Part shown: in pieces, positions 9,981 through 19,300 of the stretch
Layout of the letters: every line of letters begins with the position of its first letter
How positions within the stretch are numbered: the first letter of the stretch is position 1
NCBI RefSeq assembly: GCF_016920785.2
Contig: NW_024609837.1
Span: 38,991,543 to 39,055,542, forward strand
DNA length: 64,000 bases
Direction of reading: 5' to 3'
DNA from: Ixodes scapularis
Lineage: Eukaryota > Arthropoda > Arachnida > Ixodida > Ixodidae
Notes under the pieces: generated by a model
What the model was told of the DNA's origin: nothing
The model's input: only the letters and a program-made list of their open reading frames with translations
The model's database searches: none
Translations under genes and position numbers: made by a program

Positions 9981-12132
9981 CTCGTCGGCCTCTCACTGCG
10001 CGATTTGTGGCGAATCGTTTGGAAATCGAAAGAGAAAAGTCAGAGATCACGACCACTTTAGCGGATCGTACAGGCAGTCCTTGTGTCAGGGATGCAATTT
10101 AAATCTGAGAGTAAACAAGAAAGTCATTCCAGTGCTCGCGCACAACCATTCGTATGACCTGGCCTTTATACTACCCAAACTCGACTTATTCGAGTCTAAA
10201 GATATTAAAGTGCTCGCCACTAGCTGCCAGCAATTTAAGCGACTCGACGTGGGTAACCTGCGGTTTCTCGACAGTCTGGCCTTTCTCCCCGCCAGCTTGG
10301 ACGCGCTGGTTCAGGACCTCCGTTCCAAGGGACTAGAAAACCTGTGCTGTCTAAAGCAGGCTTTTCCGCTGCACGTTGAGCTTCTGGCGCGGAAAGGTGT
10401 ATTTCCCTACGACTATGTGACCAGTTTCGAGGCTTACCGGGAGCCCGAGCTACCGCCCCGCGAATCATTTTACAACAAGCTTAACGACAGCCAAATTTCG
10501 GAGGAGGACTACCGCCACGCCCAAACCGTCTTTCAAACATTCAATTTCAAAAGCCTAGGAGAATACAGTGACTGCTACCTGAAACTCGACTGCCTACTTC
10601 TCGCCGACGTGTTCCAAAATTTTAGGAAATGGACTTTAGACACGTACGAGCTCGATCCGTTACACTACGTTTCCCTGCCCGCGCTCAGTCTTGCCTGCGC
10701 ACTTAAACAGACTGGGGTAAAACTGGAGCTGCTCGACGATGTGGATGTGTATCTGTTCATCGAAGCTGGTCTGCGCGGAGGAATTGTTCAATGTGCCATT
10801 CGTAACACGAGGGCTAACGTGCCAGGAACCGCATGTTTTGATCCGAACACGGCGGTTTCTCAAATTTTAGACCTCGGCGTGAACGGCCTGTACGCTTCCA
10901 CCATGCGGCAAGCCCTTCCATGCGCAGATTTTCGCTGGCTAGACCGCGAGGAAATCGACGCTCTCCACTTCCAGCAGGTTACCGACGACGCGCCCGAGGG
11001 TTACATTTTAGACGTGGACCTCGACTATCCTCGGGAGCTACACGATTCGCACGCGGACTTTCCCCTGGCTCCCGAGAAACGAGGAGTCCCGCTCGAATGG
11101 CTCTCACCCTATCAAAAGGCGCTCGTCGAAAAATTTCACCTACTCCAGCGAGAGTCTGAGCGAAAGCTGCTTCTCACCTTTTACCCGAAACGGAATTACA
11201 TCATTCACTACCGAAATCTCAAGCTGTATCTGGAGTTGGGCTTACAGCTAAAGGCCATTCATCGCGTTTTAAAGTTTTCGCAGAGTGCATTCCTTAAAGA
11301 TTTCATCGACTTTAACCACAACCTGCGAAAACAGGCGACTAATGCTTTTCAAAAGAACCTATCTAAACTCATTATGAATTCAATTTATGGCAAGACAATC
11401 GAAAACCCACGCCAGTACAATAACGTTGTCATTAGCGTGAGCGAGGACGAAGTGCTCAAAAACCTGCAGAAGCCTAACCTCAGGCAGTTTGCGGCAATCA
11501 GCCCGACCGTGGTGATCTTTCAGTTTTCCCAGAGAACGCTACACTTGAACAAACCCGTGTACGCGGGTTTCTCTATCCTAGAGATGTCCAAACTGGTCAT
11601 GTACGAATTTTTCTACAAGCAGGTCAGGCGCGTTTTCCCCGACGCTCGCGCAGCGTACAGCGACACGGACTCGTTCATTCTCCAAATCACCGACCCGGAT
11701 GTAGACTCGAAGCTCGCGACCCTTGCCGAAACTCACCTGGATACTTCTGGGTACCCGGGCGATCACCCCTTGTTTTCTCCCGCAAACAAAATGAAACTAG
11801 GAGTGTTCAAAAATGAATTCCCAAAAGATCACATTCTTGGATTTGTTTGTCTGAAACCAAAACTCTATTCGCTCGAACTAGCCTCCCGAGAGCACTATGT
11901 GAGGGCGAAAGGAGTGAAAAGGTGCGAGTCCCGTAAGCTAACCTACGAGCTCTACGTTCAAACTCTCGAGCAACAAACTCTGCACAAGATCACGCAGCGG
12001 ACTATCGCTCGTAAGTTGTGCGAGAACAAGACTGTTGCCGTGGAGAAGATAGGACTCAACCCGTTTGACAACAAGCGCTTCATCGACACCGACGGCGTTT
12101 CAACTCTTCCTTTCGGACATTGGAGCCTCTAA
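9958..12132 (+). CDS. POLB: Protein-primed type B DNA polymerase, Polinton (N-truncated)
   Basis: 724 open codons. Family: DNA polymerase type B, organellar/viral (pPolB), which replicates linear genomes from a terminal protein. Order: zinc finger (C14-x2-C17, RDHDH 29-33, C43-x2-C46), exonuclease motif II HNHSYD (62-67), Exo III YLKLD (207-211), motif A region LGVNGLY (306-312), motif B K470-x3-N474-S475-x-Y477-G478, motif C D569-T570-D571. Motif A normally reads D-x2-S-L-Y; here the aspartate position is G307 (GGC, one transition from GAC), so catalysis is probably lost. The apparent ATG at 9958 lies in the inverted left arm, so residues 1-9 are junction sequence. The true N-terminus, including Exo I and any terminal protein region, is missing. 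Codons 1-425 span the junction and loop; the rest is right arm. Confidence 0.9.
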   Translation: MAFSCKPNSSASHCAICGESFGNRKRKVRDHDHFSGSYRQSLCQGCNLNLRVNKKVIPVLAHNHSYDLAFILPKLDLFESKDIKVLATSCQQFKRLDVGNLRFLDSLAFLPASLDALVQDLRSKGLENLCCLKQAFPLHVELLARKGVFPYDYVTSFEAYREPELPPRESFYNKLNDSQISEEDYRHAQTVFQTFNFKSLGEYSDCYLKLDCLLLADVFQNFRKWTLDTYELDPLHYVSLPALSLACALKQTGVKLELLDDVDVYLFIEAGLRGGIVQCAIRNTRANVPGTACFDPNTAVSQILDLGVNGLYASTMRQALPCADFRWLDREEIDALHFQQVTDDAPEGYILDVDLDYPRELHDSHADFPLAPEKRGVPLEWLSPYQKALVEKFHLLQRESERKLLLTFYPKRNYIIHYRNLKLYLELGLQLKAIHRVLKFSQSAFLKDFIDFNHNLRKQATNAFQKNLSKLIMNSIYGKTIENPRQYNNVVISVSEDEVLKNLQKPNLRQFAAISPTVVIFQFSQRTLHLNKPVYAGFSILEMSKLVMYEFFYKQVRRVFPDARAAYSDTDSFILQITDPDVDSKLATLAETHLDTSGYPGDHPLFSPANKMKLGVFKNEFPKDHILGFVCLKPKLYSLELASREHYVRAKGVKRCESRKLTYELYVQTLEQQTLHKITQRTIARKLCENKTVAVEKIGLNPFDNKRFIDTDGVSTLPFGHWSL

Positions 12133-12341
12133 GTGAAGTGCTTTCTCTGATCTCCATCATTTCAGACTGATGTGTCCGCGTGTGTACACACAGAGGGTTG
12201 TGTAAAGAGCCATTTTGTTGTGTGATTTTCATGTAGCGCGGGGGTTTTTCCCCCCGCCGAGTGTTTGATGCTTGTATAAAGAGCTGTCGCGCTCCCTTTG
12301 TTTCTCCGTGTCTCGAGAATTTCTTAGATATATGCCTATTG

Positions 12342-12347
12342 AATAAA
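12342..12347 (+). terminator. Poly(A) signal of polymerase gene
   Basis: AATAAA lies 210 bp after the polymerase stop at 12130-12132. The convergent protease remnant has its own AATAAA on the other strand at 12387-12392, so the two signals sit about 40 bp apart. Confidence 0.55.
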
Positions 12348-12429
12348 AAGAAAAAGATCCATCCTCGCTTTGTGTCCTTTTGTGGCTTTATTTCCAAATC
12401 AGGTTACAGGGCGGAGCAGCAGGAGAGCT

Positions 12430-12684
12430 TTAAAGCGGGAGAGGAAAATTGCTTGCGCACGAGTATGGAAATGTGTGTGTGTCGTTCCGTCGGTATAGTC
12501 GCTCGCCGAGAAGGTTTTGAAGAGCCCAGTGTTCACCGAACGAAGACTTCGGTGCCGTATTCACTACGTAAAGACCGGGTGATGCTGTCTCTTGACCAAT
12601 CTCGTCGCACGCGAACGTGCCACGAAACCAGGGACGCGTGCAATGATTTCCCGCGAACATTGGGTAAAATTCGTGCTCTTCCAT
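12430..12684 (-). pseudogene. PRO: Polinton adenain-like protease remnant (right arm)
   Basis: Second copy of the protease remnant, on the minus strand in the right arm and identical in predicted sequence to the left-arm copy. Its poly(A) signal (reverse of TTTATT at 12387-12392) lies just past the stop. It points towards the polymerase 3' end, which has its own signal at 12342-12347, so the two genes end tail to tail. The missing C-terminal half, including the catalytic cysteine, makes proteolytic activity unlikely. Confidence 0.5.
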
Positions 12685-12775
12685 TTTAGCCGGCAAACTT
12701 GACGTTTCTCTCCTTGTCAATTTCCAGGACGCGAGGCTATTGCTGACATAAGCTGGAACCATGATATTTAGCAGG

Positions 12776-13488
12776 GCCACTTGAATGCTTTACGCTGGGG
12801 CGAAGATGTAGCACGGCCTGTGAACTTCAAAGTTTTACCGTGACCCCAGCTAAACATTTAGCGGCACCCAGCTGGTGCTAAGGGAATCTTCAGATGACGC
12901 CCAAATTTAGCGGGTCGAAGCTTTTACCACTAGATGTCAGCAATTTTAGCATTTAACTCTTCAAAGCTCTAACACTAGATGGTGCCTATCAAAAAATTAA
13001 AAAAAAAATCGCTGGGTCCGGCATGGTCTTTGAGCTTCAAGACTTTGCGCTGGCCCGCAAAATTACGCAGGCCCACTTCAAAGCTTTACGTTGGCCCAAC
13101 AATTAACACGGTCCGCCAGCTTCAAAGTTTTAAAGTGACCTCACCCCCAATGCAGTGGCACCCAGCTGGTGCTAATTGGGACCTTCACACGACGCTCAAA
13201 ATTTATAGCAGGTCCAAGCTTTTACCACCAGATGGCACTCAATTTTTAACGAGGACCACTTCACAGTTTGAACACTAGATGGCGCCTATTCCCGAAATTC
13301 GCTGGGTCTTTACAAAGTTTTACGAGCTCGCCCCAAATTTTAGCAGGGCTACTTTAAAGCTTTACGCTGGACCAAGATATATCACGATCCGCGAGCTCCA
13401 AAATTTTACCGTCACCTCAACCCCCTCATTTAGCGGGACCCAGCTGCTGCTATTTGGGACCGTCACATGATGCCCAAATTTAGCGGGT
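12776..13488 (-). repeat. About 290-bp tandem repeat (right arm)
   Basis: Inverted copy of 7728-8440. Open frames 12979-13278 and 13279-13470 are the same repeat artefact. Confidence 0.75.
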
Positions 13489-13762
13489 CGAAGACCCCAA
13501 ATGCATCAGCTAAGGGGGCGCCATGAGGCTACGAGTCCGCGAACACCGTTTGAATCGCGCGAAATCACGTGATAAGAAGACGAGCAACGCTAGAGCCCGG
13601 CGATGCAAATAATATTACACGACCATCGTCACATGACCTGCGGCAATGTCGTATCCTGTTTTTCAATCGTATTACAGAAGCCAGGTAGCAGGAAAGCACG
13701 TGATCTGGTTTGCACACACACACACGGACAACTAAGACGAGTTAAGCCCTCTGGGAAGCAAT

Positions 13763-13832
13763 GTGCTTCTAGCTCAGGGGGTAGAGTGTCGGGCTCCTGT
13801 GCACAAGGTAGCGAGGTCGATTCCCAGCCGCC
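13763..13832 (+). tRNA. tRNA-like sequence in right arm (probable pseudo-tRNA)
   Basis: Same sequence as 7387-7456, reading outward on the plus strand, with one C/T difference just downstream. A-box-like and B-box-like segments are retained. The anticodon and T stems are degenerate. It may derive from a captured tRNA or a tRNA-derived SINE, or it may serve as a polymerase III promoter for the terminus. Confidence 0.5.
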
Positions 13833-13897
13833 ACAGAGCCTTTTTTAGCGATTAAAAGCCATTTACCGCGCAGCGATTCAAATAATATCACGTGACC

Positions 13898-14035
13898 GTC
13901 ATGTGACATCACATGAGCGCCCTCTATCGGACGCAACTCAAACCCTGTGTGAAATCACGTGAGCGCCCTCTGTCGGGCGCAAGTCGAACCATGTGTGAGA
14001 TCACGTGAGCGCCCTCTGTTGGACGCAACTCGAAC
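13898..14035 (-). repeat. 46-bp tandem repeat, three copies (right arm)
   Basis: Inverted copy of the 7181-7318 array. At least one substitution (T in the left arm, C in the right) is visible in the middle unit. Confidence 0.75.
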
Positions 14036-14244
14036 CCGGGGAAAATCACGTGGTTGTGAGCGGTGGTGACGACATCTCTGTACGTGACTTTCCCACACTT
14101 CTGACACGCGCCGCGTCCGTGACTGATAACATCGGCTGTTAACACCTTGATAAGCATGTGTTAACATCCTTAACGAGGTGTTAACATTGGCTACGTGACC
14201 TCACACCTATACCACGTACGTGACTCGAGGGCGGGACCGCGATG

Positions 14245-14408
14245 GGCTCCGATTGGTCACTGGGATGGGAGAGGGGGCAGGTGCCCCGCCCCACTGCTCT
14301 GTGATTGGTCGGATTGGGGTAGGCCCCGCCCTGCGGCGTTGTGATTGGTCGGATCGGGCCCCGCCCACAGGGCAACGCCCCTAGCAACGGGCAACGCCCC
14401 TAGCAACG
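14245..14408 (-). promoter_or_regulatory. GC-box/CCAAT cluster at right Polinton end
   Basis: Mirror of the left-end cluster: three GC boxes and three CCAAT boxes reading inward on the minus strand, plus the doubled 19-bp unit next to the terminus. The neighbouring 14-bp extra segment (about 14226-14240) is itself GC-rich. Function is inferred from motif spacing only. Confidence 0.35.
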
Positions 14409-14452
14409 GTTTGTTTACAAGTTGGCCTAACTGGTACACTTTTACTACTACT

Positions 14453-14458
14453 AACATA
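14453..14458. repeat. Right 6-bp target site duplication AACATA
   Basis: Identical to 6772-6777 and directly adjacent to the terminal ACTACTACT of the element. Confidence 0.88.
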
Positions 14459-16190
14459 TATTAACGGAACGAGCTAGACTGATAAAACCGATGGACCCAT
14501 AAAATAATAGAACTAAGGGAAATGTAATGATACGTGTAATGCGGATCACACTCGGACTCTGAAACTCGTAGCTAATTGCAAGGGTCAATGGTTTTTGCCT
14601 TCGATCTATGCAATGTTGCCAAACTCGTGTTTGCGGTAAGACTTCAAGTAGTCAAAGTAGCGTTGTGGACAGATTGGTTCATGCATAAGTTAAAAGTACA
14701 CAACAAGTCTTGCGATGCTAATATAATTTATTTCGCACACACAAAGCCGCTCAAAAACTTCTAATTCCTGCACTTGTTCTTTTCATCCCGAATCGTCTTA
14801 GTTTTTATTGTCATGATCATCCTTATGCGCCCTGGCTGTCCAAGCGGGACACAGCGGACGCCATGACCGGCATTTGTGGTACTACCGGAATTGTAAATGT
14901 TCCACCAATTCCGGTTAGCTTTAAAACTTTGTTTTCTTATTTGTTTGTTGTTGTTTTTTCCCCGGGGGGGGGGGGGGGGGAGGGGGGGAGTGCAGTTAAG
15001 CTTTACTTCCACCCTTAGACTGAAGCTCGAAGTGTCCAATTCACGTGAGTCCGGACAGCTCTTTACAAACTCTGCTGACTTTCGTCAAAGCCCCAAGAGA
15101 GACGAAGAAAGAACAACATGAAACTGAGGAGGAAAGCTGTGCTGTTTGCGTGGTTGTGTTACCACTGACAAAGTACGCGCGCTCCTTAAATTTCATGTAA
15201 TTTTTTCAGCCTGCTAGTTTTTTGTTTTTGTTTTTGTCTTTTTGGCTGTGCCCGGCATTCGTTATGTTTCGTATAGACGGCCCTTTTCTTGGTCGTGCGC
15301 GACACTTTTGAGGTTCCAGCTTCCGTTTCGTGCTGCACCACGATCGCTATCTACCCGGATAGCTCTGAGAGATCAGAAGTAATGCCGGTGCTACTATTCC
15401 GTCTTCTTTCCCTCTATGGCCATTCCGCGTCCCATGTTTTCGTCTTGTGTTTTTCTACATATTTGAAACGAACATGCCAATCGAGTCTATCTATTTTTAT
15501 CCATTTTCGATATCTGTTTGCATTGTTCCTTTACAAATGTGACGAAAAATTGCCACCAAACGCAATGAAGCAGTTTGTAAAATAGGCTTCCAAACACACA
15601 AAAAAAAATAAAAAAATAACAAAAGCATCGGAACGCCAGTCAAAAAAAAAAAAAGAGCACATTGATGCATTTTTTGTTTTATTATTCAGGCGTTGAGTTT
15701 TCAATTCTTCTTTTTCTTTTTTTAACTCGGCTGTGTTATGGTGAAACAGAAGAGGCGCAACAAAGCGGATATTGCTGTTTACTTTGGGATGAATGGAGCG
15801 AGCCCACAAACGAAGCTCTTTAAGTATGGGGCATTGCATTCAAAACGTTATATCGTTATACCACCGTATCTATGCTCACAAATGCGAAAAAAAAATTCTG
15901 CCATGTCTTTTTTTCCTTTTTTTTTTTTTTGGTCAATGAAGTTGTTATATATCGCTTCATAAGGCTGTACACACAAAAATTTTTTGATGCAATACTTAGC
16001 TCGATAACACTTGAGGTATATATAAGTGTTATCGTTCAGTATACATAAGTGCGTTATTATGCTTCCCTGTAAATATTTGATTCGCGTCCGTTCATATTGG
16101 CAACGTATCAAGCAAACCTTGTAAACCACGTGATTTCGTCGTTTTGTAATGGGAATATTTACTAATTTCATCGGGAAGTACCCTGAATAA
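14459..16190. other. AT-rich stretch without recognised genes
   Basis: Contains a 17-bp poly-G (14964-14980) followed by a G-rich run, and several A/T homopolymers between 15598 and 15930. Open frames here are short and lack motifs. Confidence 0.5.
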
Positions 16191-16224
16191 ATGTAAATCT
16201 AGCAAAAATGAAGGATACAAGCCT

Positions 16225-16460
16225 ACCCGTACGAAAATGTCAGATATGGCCCTGATATATTTTATATACGTTCAGATATGATAATATAAGCAGTCAAATA
16301 GGGCTGTATTTCGCCAGATATGGGAGCTAATAAGCCGTATTTCGACATATAGGTGGGCAAATACTGCCAGATCGGGCCGTATAAGTGCGTAAATACGTCC
16401 ATATATCACCATATACGCGTGCAAATATAGCGCCCCTGATAATGATATATGGGCCCGTTT
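16225..16460. repeat. AGATATGG-type AT-rich repeat, copy 1
   Basis: Begins with TACCCGTACGAAAATGTCAG and is built of diverged words such as CAGATATGG and CCATATA, repeated with alternating orientation. The element at 19110-19300 ends with the inverted form (CTGCCATTTTCGTAAGGGTA), so both look like one foldback family with TACCC...GGGTA-like ends. Open frame 16272-16478 follows the repeat. Confidence 0.5.
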
Positions 16461-16705
16461 TAGTCGTGCAAGCAACAAGTTATATGTACTCGCTAAGACA
16501 CTAGTTGATTGATCTATATTGCATGAGTCTCATGTAATTGGTTAACTATTGTCAACATCCTGAAAGTAAGGTTATTCCAGGTATTTGGACCAATTAATCA
16601 ATTGCGCAATTTGAAGATTAAAAGACAAATGAAATTTGGTTGTATGTTTGATGTGTGACAATATGACGAAGCGCGATCGGAGCGCGAGTTAATCAAATAA
16701 TGGAT

Positions 16706-16900
16706 TTTAGTCGCAGCTCTTAGGCACCGGTTTCCGAGTTAAGCGGTGTTGGCGTCGCCATCGGTGTAACCGCCCCGCTAAATTTAGCAAGAAATTGAAT
16801 TGGTACGTATGTCACGTGACGTCAATTTTCCCGCGAAATCTGGCAGTGAAACTAATTTTTTTTTTTCATGTTTCCCCGCTAAATTGAGCGGGTAAACACG
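16706..16900. repeat. Palindromic minisatellite element C (leader plus short array)
   Basis: The leader at 16706-16770 (TTTAG...GCAGCTCTTAGGC, then a GGCGTCGCC-type block) matches the leaders of the elements at 27631 and 30111. It runs into two to three units combining CCGCTAAATTTAGC with GTCACGTGACGTCA, the same unit as the 5.5-kb array. No trailer is recognisable after 16900, so the right side is truncated or diverged. Confidence 0.6.
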
Positions 16901-17173
16901 AACCGTTAGCTTACTCAAGATGCAAGACGCTACTTCGCCGTCCCGAATCCTTTTCCCTTCGAACGGAAGCCGTTGCGCCCGGAGTACAATACGCAGCTCT
17001 TTCAAAACCGTTCGCGCAGCATCGCATCCGTTCGTTTGCGAGCGATGGCGGTTCATCGTGTGTTGAAAGTCGGAAGATGTGCTGTCCGTGGTGTCTTTTA
17101 TGTATAACTCGTTCGTAAAAAAATCTGAAACAGTGTACACGTGATTTTAAATTTATTGGTAGAAATACATATA

Positions 17174-17210
<37 letters not shown>

Positions 17211-18450
17211 TTATCTATTTATTTGTCGATATCATGCACAAAAAAAAATAGTCGCGTTAATTTTTTCATTTAAAATTATAATGTGGTTTATACAGCGTAA
17301 AACATAGTATCTTGAAACTTGCATCGTTTTGAGTTCAAAAGCTAGACTTCATAGAGCTGTATGTTCACTCGGTATTGACAGCAGGGTAGACGCTACGCGT
17401 GTTTTAGGCAAATCGTGTCTCCGGTTAGGGTCACGTGACTACAGTCTAGAATCTGGTGACAACGCAGGACATCGCACATGCCTGGCGCCCAAGGCCACAC
17501 ATAGCATTCACAGCACAGTCAACCTTCGTTACAAGTGACACATCTCCTGGTTGTGGCCCCAAAAGATAAGCCTTTTGTTCGTGAAACCCCGTTCTGGCCG
17601 CTCCTTCGATGCTTTTCTCTCTCCCTAAGCTGAAAGCGTTGTAAATGGTGAGTGGTCACGTGGTTTGACGGATGACGCGTTAGCCGTTGCCGATCTCGGG
17701 ATGCGTTTAGCCGGACCTAGTTTGGCGTGTGAATTCTCCCTCTGTGGCAGACGCGTATGTCTGCTTCTGCAAGCGATTTCTTCAAAGAAGCCCAAGAATT
17801 TTTTGTGATGTGTTTAGTGTTCGGTTCTACAAACGACAGCTTGTGCTACATCGTGTTGAATCTTCACGGGCACCTTCTCGTTTCTGTGTTCGAGTGGTGG
17901 TTTTGCCGTGGCCGTGTCGACATCTCCCTCGTACAACACCTTTCAAGTCGCGTCTCGTCAACGTAAGTGCGCTGCAACCTACTTCGTGACAATTGACCGT
18001 TTTTCCTAAATGTATTCTTGCAAACTACCTCTAGATTTAGGCCGTGTCTATCTCCCGGCAGCCTGGAGAATCATTGTGCAGAATGTTTCGGCATTGGTGC
18101 GATTGCGCTGCAAGCAGAAAGTTTCGACATGCCGCCAACAAAGTTTTGACGTGTCGCCAAAAAACAACAGCAGCACAGACTCTTAATTACGCGTTCCAAA
18201 ATTTGACGAGCGGCTTTACGAGTCGCTTGTAGAAAGATTGTTACGATTTTGCGAAATACTGGTAAACAATGCTAGGTCATCCGCGGGCGTATCCCTCTCC
18301 GCCCGCTTGTACTTTCTCTAACTTGACGGACACTCTGTCTTGCGGTTCATGCTGACGAAACGATCGTCGGGATACCGGGTAATTGCTACAGCCGAGCGCG
18401 GCACAGTTTACCATTGCTCCCGCTGTGGAGGGTCGAAGAGTCAACTATCA
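16901..18450. other. Stretch with AT microsatellite and one weak exon candidate
   Basis: An (AT)n-type tract occupies about 17166-17210, followed by ATTT repeats. A 213-bp segment at 17750-17962 is open and framed by acceptor-like and donor-like sites; see findings. Nothing else was recognised. Confidence 0.4.
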
Positions 18451-19108
18451 GCAGGGTGGATACCGGTTTTTTTTTTTTATTCTTGCAGATTTGTTTTAAA
18501 AGACTTATGCGGTTTGTGCGAGAGTGATACGCCCAGGGGGACGTTATGTAGTTTGCTAATTTTTACGATAAGTCGGCTAATTAAATAAAATTCATTAATT
18601 AAGTTTTAATTAGTGAAAATATACATATGGTTCCAATTAGAAACTTGCTGAGCGTCGTCCAAAACCCTTAAACCAGTAATTTTTAGAAAGACTGAGCGCG
18701 TGTGAAGCGCAGTAGTGCGCTGAAGTTACCACTTGTGGACCAGGTACAAGGCTGGGGCTAGATAAGAGACAGAAAAATTGCGCGGGCGCCTTACCGAAAC
18801 CGCTAGCCTTGTACCTGCTCCACGAGTGGTGGCTTTAGTGCGCTTCTCACGCGCTGAAAGACTTTCTGAAAATGACTGATTTAGGGATTTTTGACGACGC
18901 CCCGCTAGCTGCTTATTGGAACCGTATGTCTATTTCCACTAATTGAAAAGTTCATTAGTGAATTTTAATTAATTATTCGAGTAATCGCAAAGCTTAGCGC
19001 CCACGTAATGTCCCCCTGGGCGTATAACTCACTCGCAAAAACCGCATAAGTGTGGCTTTCATGACTTTTTTTAAGAACAAATCTGCAAGAATAAAAAACA
19101 GAAAAAAG
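18451..19108. mobile_element. Long hairpin (foldback) element, about 0.65 kb
   Basis: Two imperfect inverted arms of roughly 300 bp fold over a short centre near 18770. Matching words include TTATTCTTGCAGATTTGTT, CTTATGCGGTTT, CGCCCAGGGGGAC and ACTTGTGGACCAGGTACAAG against its inverted partner. Outer ends CAGGGTG (18452) and CACCCTG (near 19109) may be the termini. No coding sequence, so probably a nonautonomous foldback/MITE. A half copy lies at about 31.3-31.9 kb. Confidence 0.7.
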
Positions 19109-19109
19109 C

Positions 19110-19300
19110 ACCCTGATATGGGAGGCAGATATACCCCTATTTGGCAGACCCAGATATGGATATATAAAAAATTGGGCAGATCTGGTCATATAGGGCTTAT
19201 ATAAACTGATGTGCTTGATATGGCCAGATCTGCCCAATTTTTTATATATCCATATTTGTTTTTTTTATATAAGTCCAGATCTGCCATTTTCGTAAGGGTA
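19110..19300. repeat. AGATATGG-type AT-rich hairpin, copy 2
   Basis: Arms at about 19152-19190 and 19216-19254 are inverted copies (38 bp, about one mismatch) containing AAAAATTGGGCAGATCTGG. It abuts the foldback at 18451-19108 on its left and ends CTGCCATTTTCGTAAGGGTA on its right. Confidence 0.6.

Larger units (their letters stand above)
6778..9983 (+). repeat. Polinton left inverted arm, 3,206 bp
   Basis: Matches the reverse complement of 11233-14452 from the terminal AGTAGTAGT to the CTC at 9981-9983, beyond which the two sides diverge completely. The length difference of 14 bp is explained by one indel near 6990 (left) versus about 14226-14240 (right). Coordinates in the arms correspond as right = 21216 minus left for positions inside the indel. 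The arm holds, from outside in: GC/CCAAT-rich end, 46-bp tandem repeats, tRNA-like sequence, about 290-bp tandem repeats, protease remnant, polymerase 3' end. Confidence 0.9.
6778..14452. mobile_element. Palindromic Polinton/Maverick derivative, 7,675 bp
   Basis: Bounded by perfect AACATA duplications and by inverted ends AGTAGTAGTAAAAGTG. It consists of a left arm (6778-9983), a loop (9984-11232) and a right arm (11233-14452). The arms are inverted copies of about 3.2 kb, differing by one 14-bp indel and about seven substitutions noticed by eye. It encodes a type B DNA polymerase and an adenain-like protease remnant. Known Polintons are about 15-20 kb, with 6-bp duplications, AG-starting inverted ends, polymerase, integrase, ATPase, protease and capsid genes. 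Here the integrase, ATPase and capsid genes are missing, and the inverted repeat covers 84% of the element. It is therefore a non-autonomous derivative, most simply a copy-back of one terminus. Nested insertion or assembly error are alternatives; the exact target duplication argues against both. Confidence 0.85.
11233..14452 (-). repeat. Polinton right inverted arm, 3,220 bp
   Basis: Inverted partner of 6778-9983. It contains the C-terminal half of the 724-codon polymerase frame in the sense orientation, so this is probably the original terminus and the left arm its copy. It includes a 14-bp segment near 14226-14240 that is absent from the left arm. Confidence 0.9.

Noticed and set aside
9958..9983. 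ATG at 9958 as the true polymerase start
   Set aside because: It lies in the inverted left arm, whose sense meaning is the opposite strand; homology begins only after the junction. The gene is N-truncated.
6778..14452. Alternative reading as two independent Polinton insertions in inverted orientation
   Set aside because: Only one pair of AACATA duplications exists, at the outer ends, and the inner boundaries are abrupt breaks inside the polymerase gene rather than element termini.
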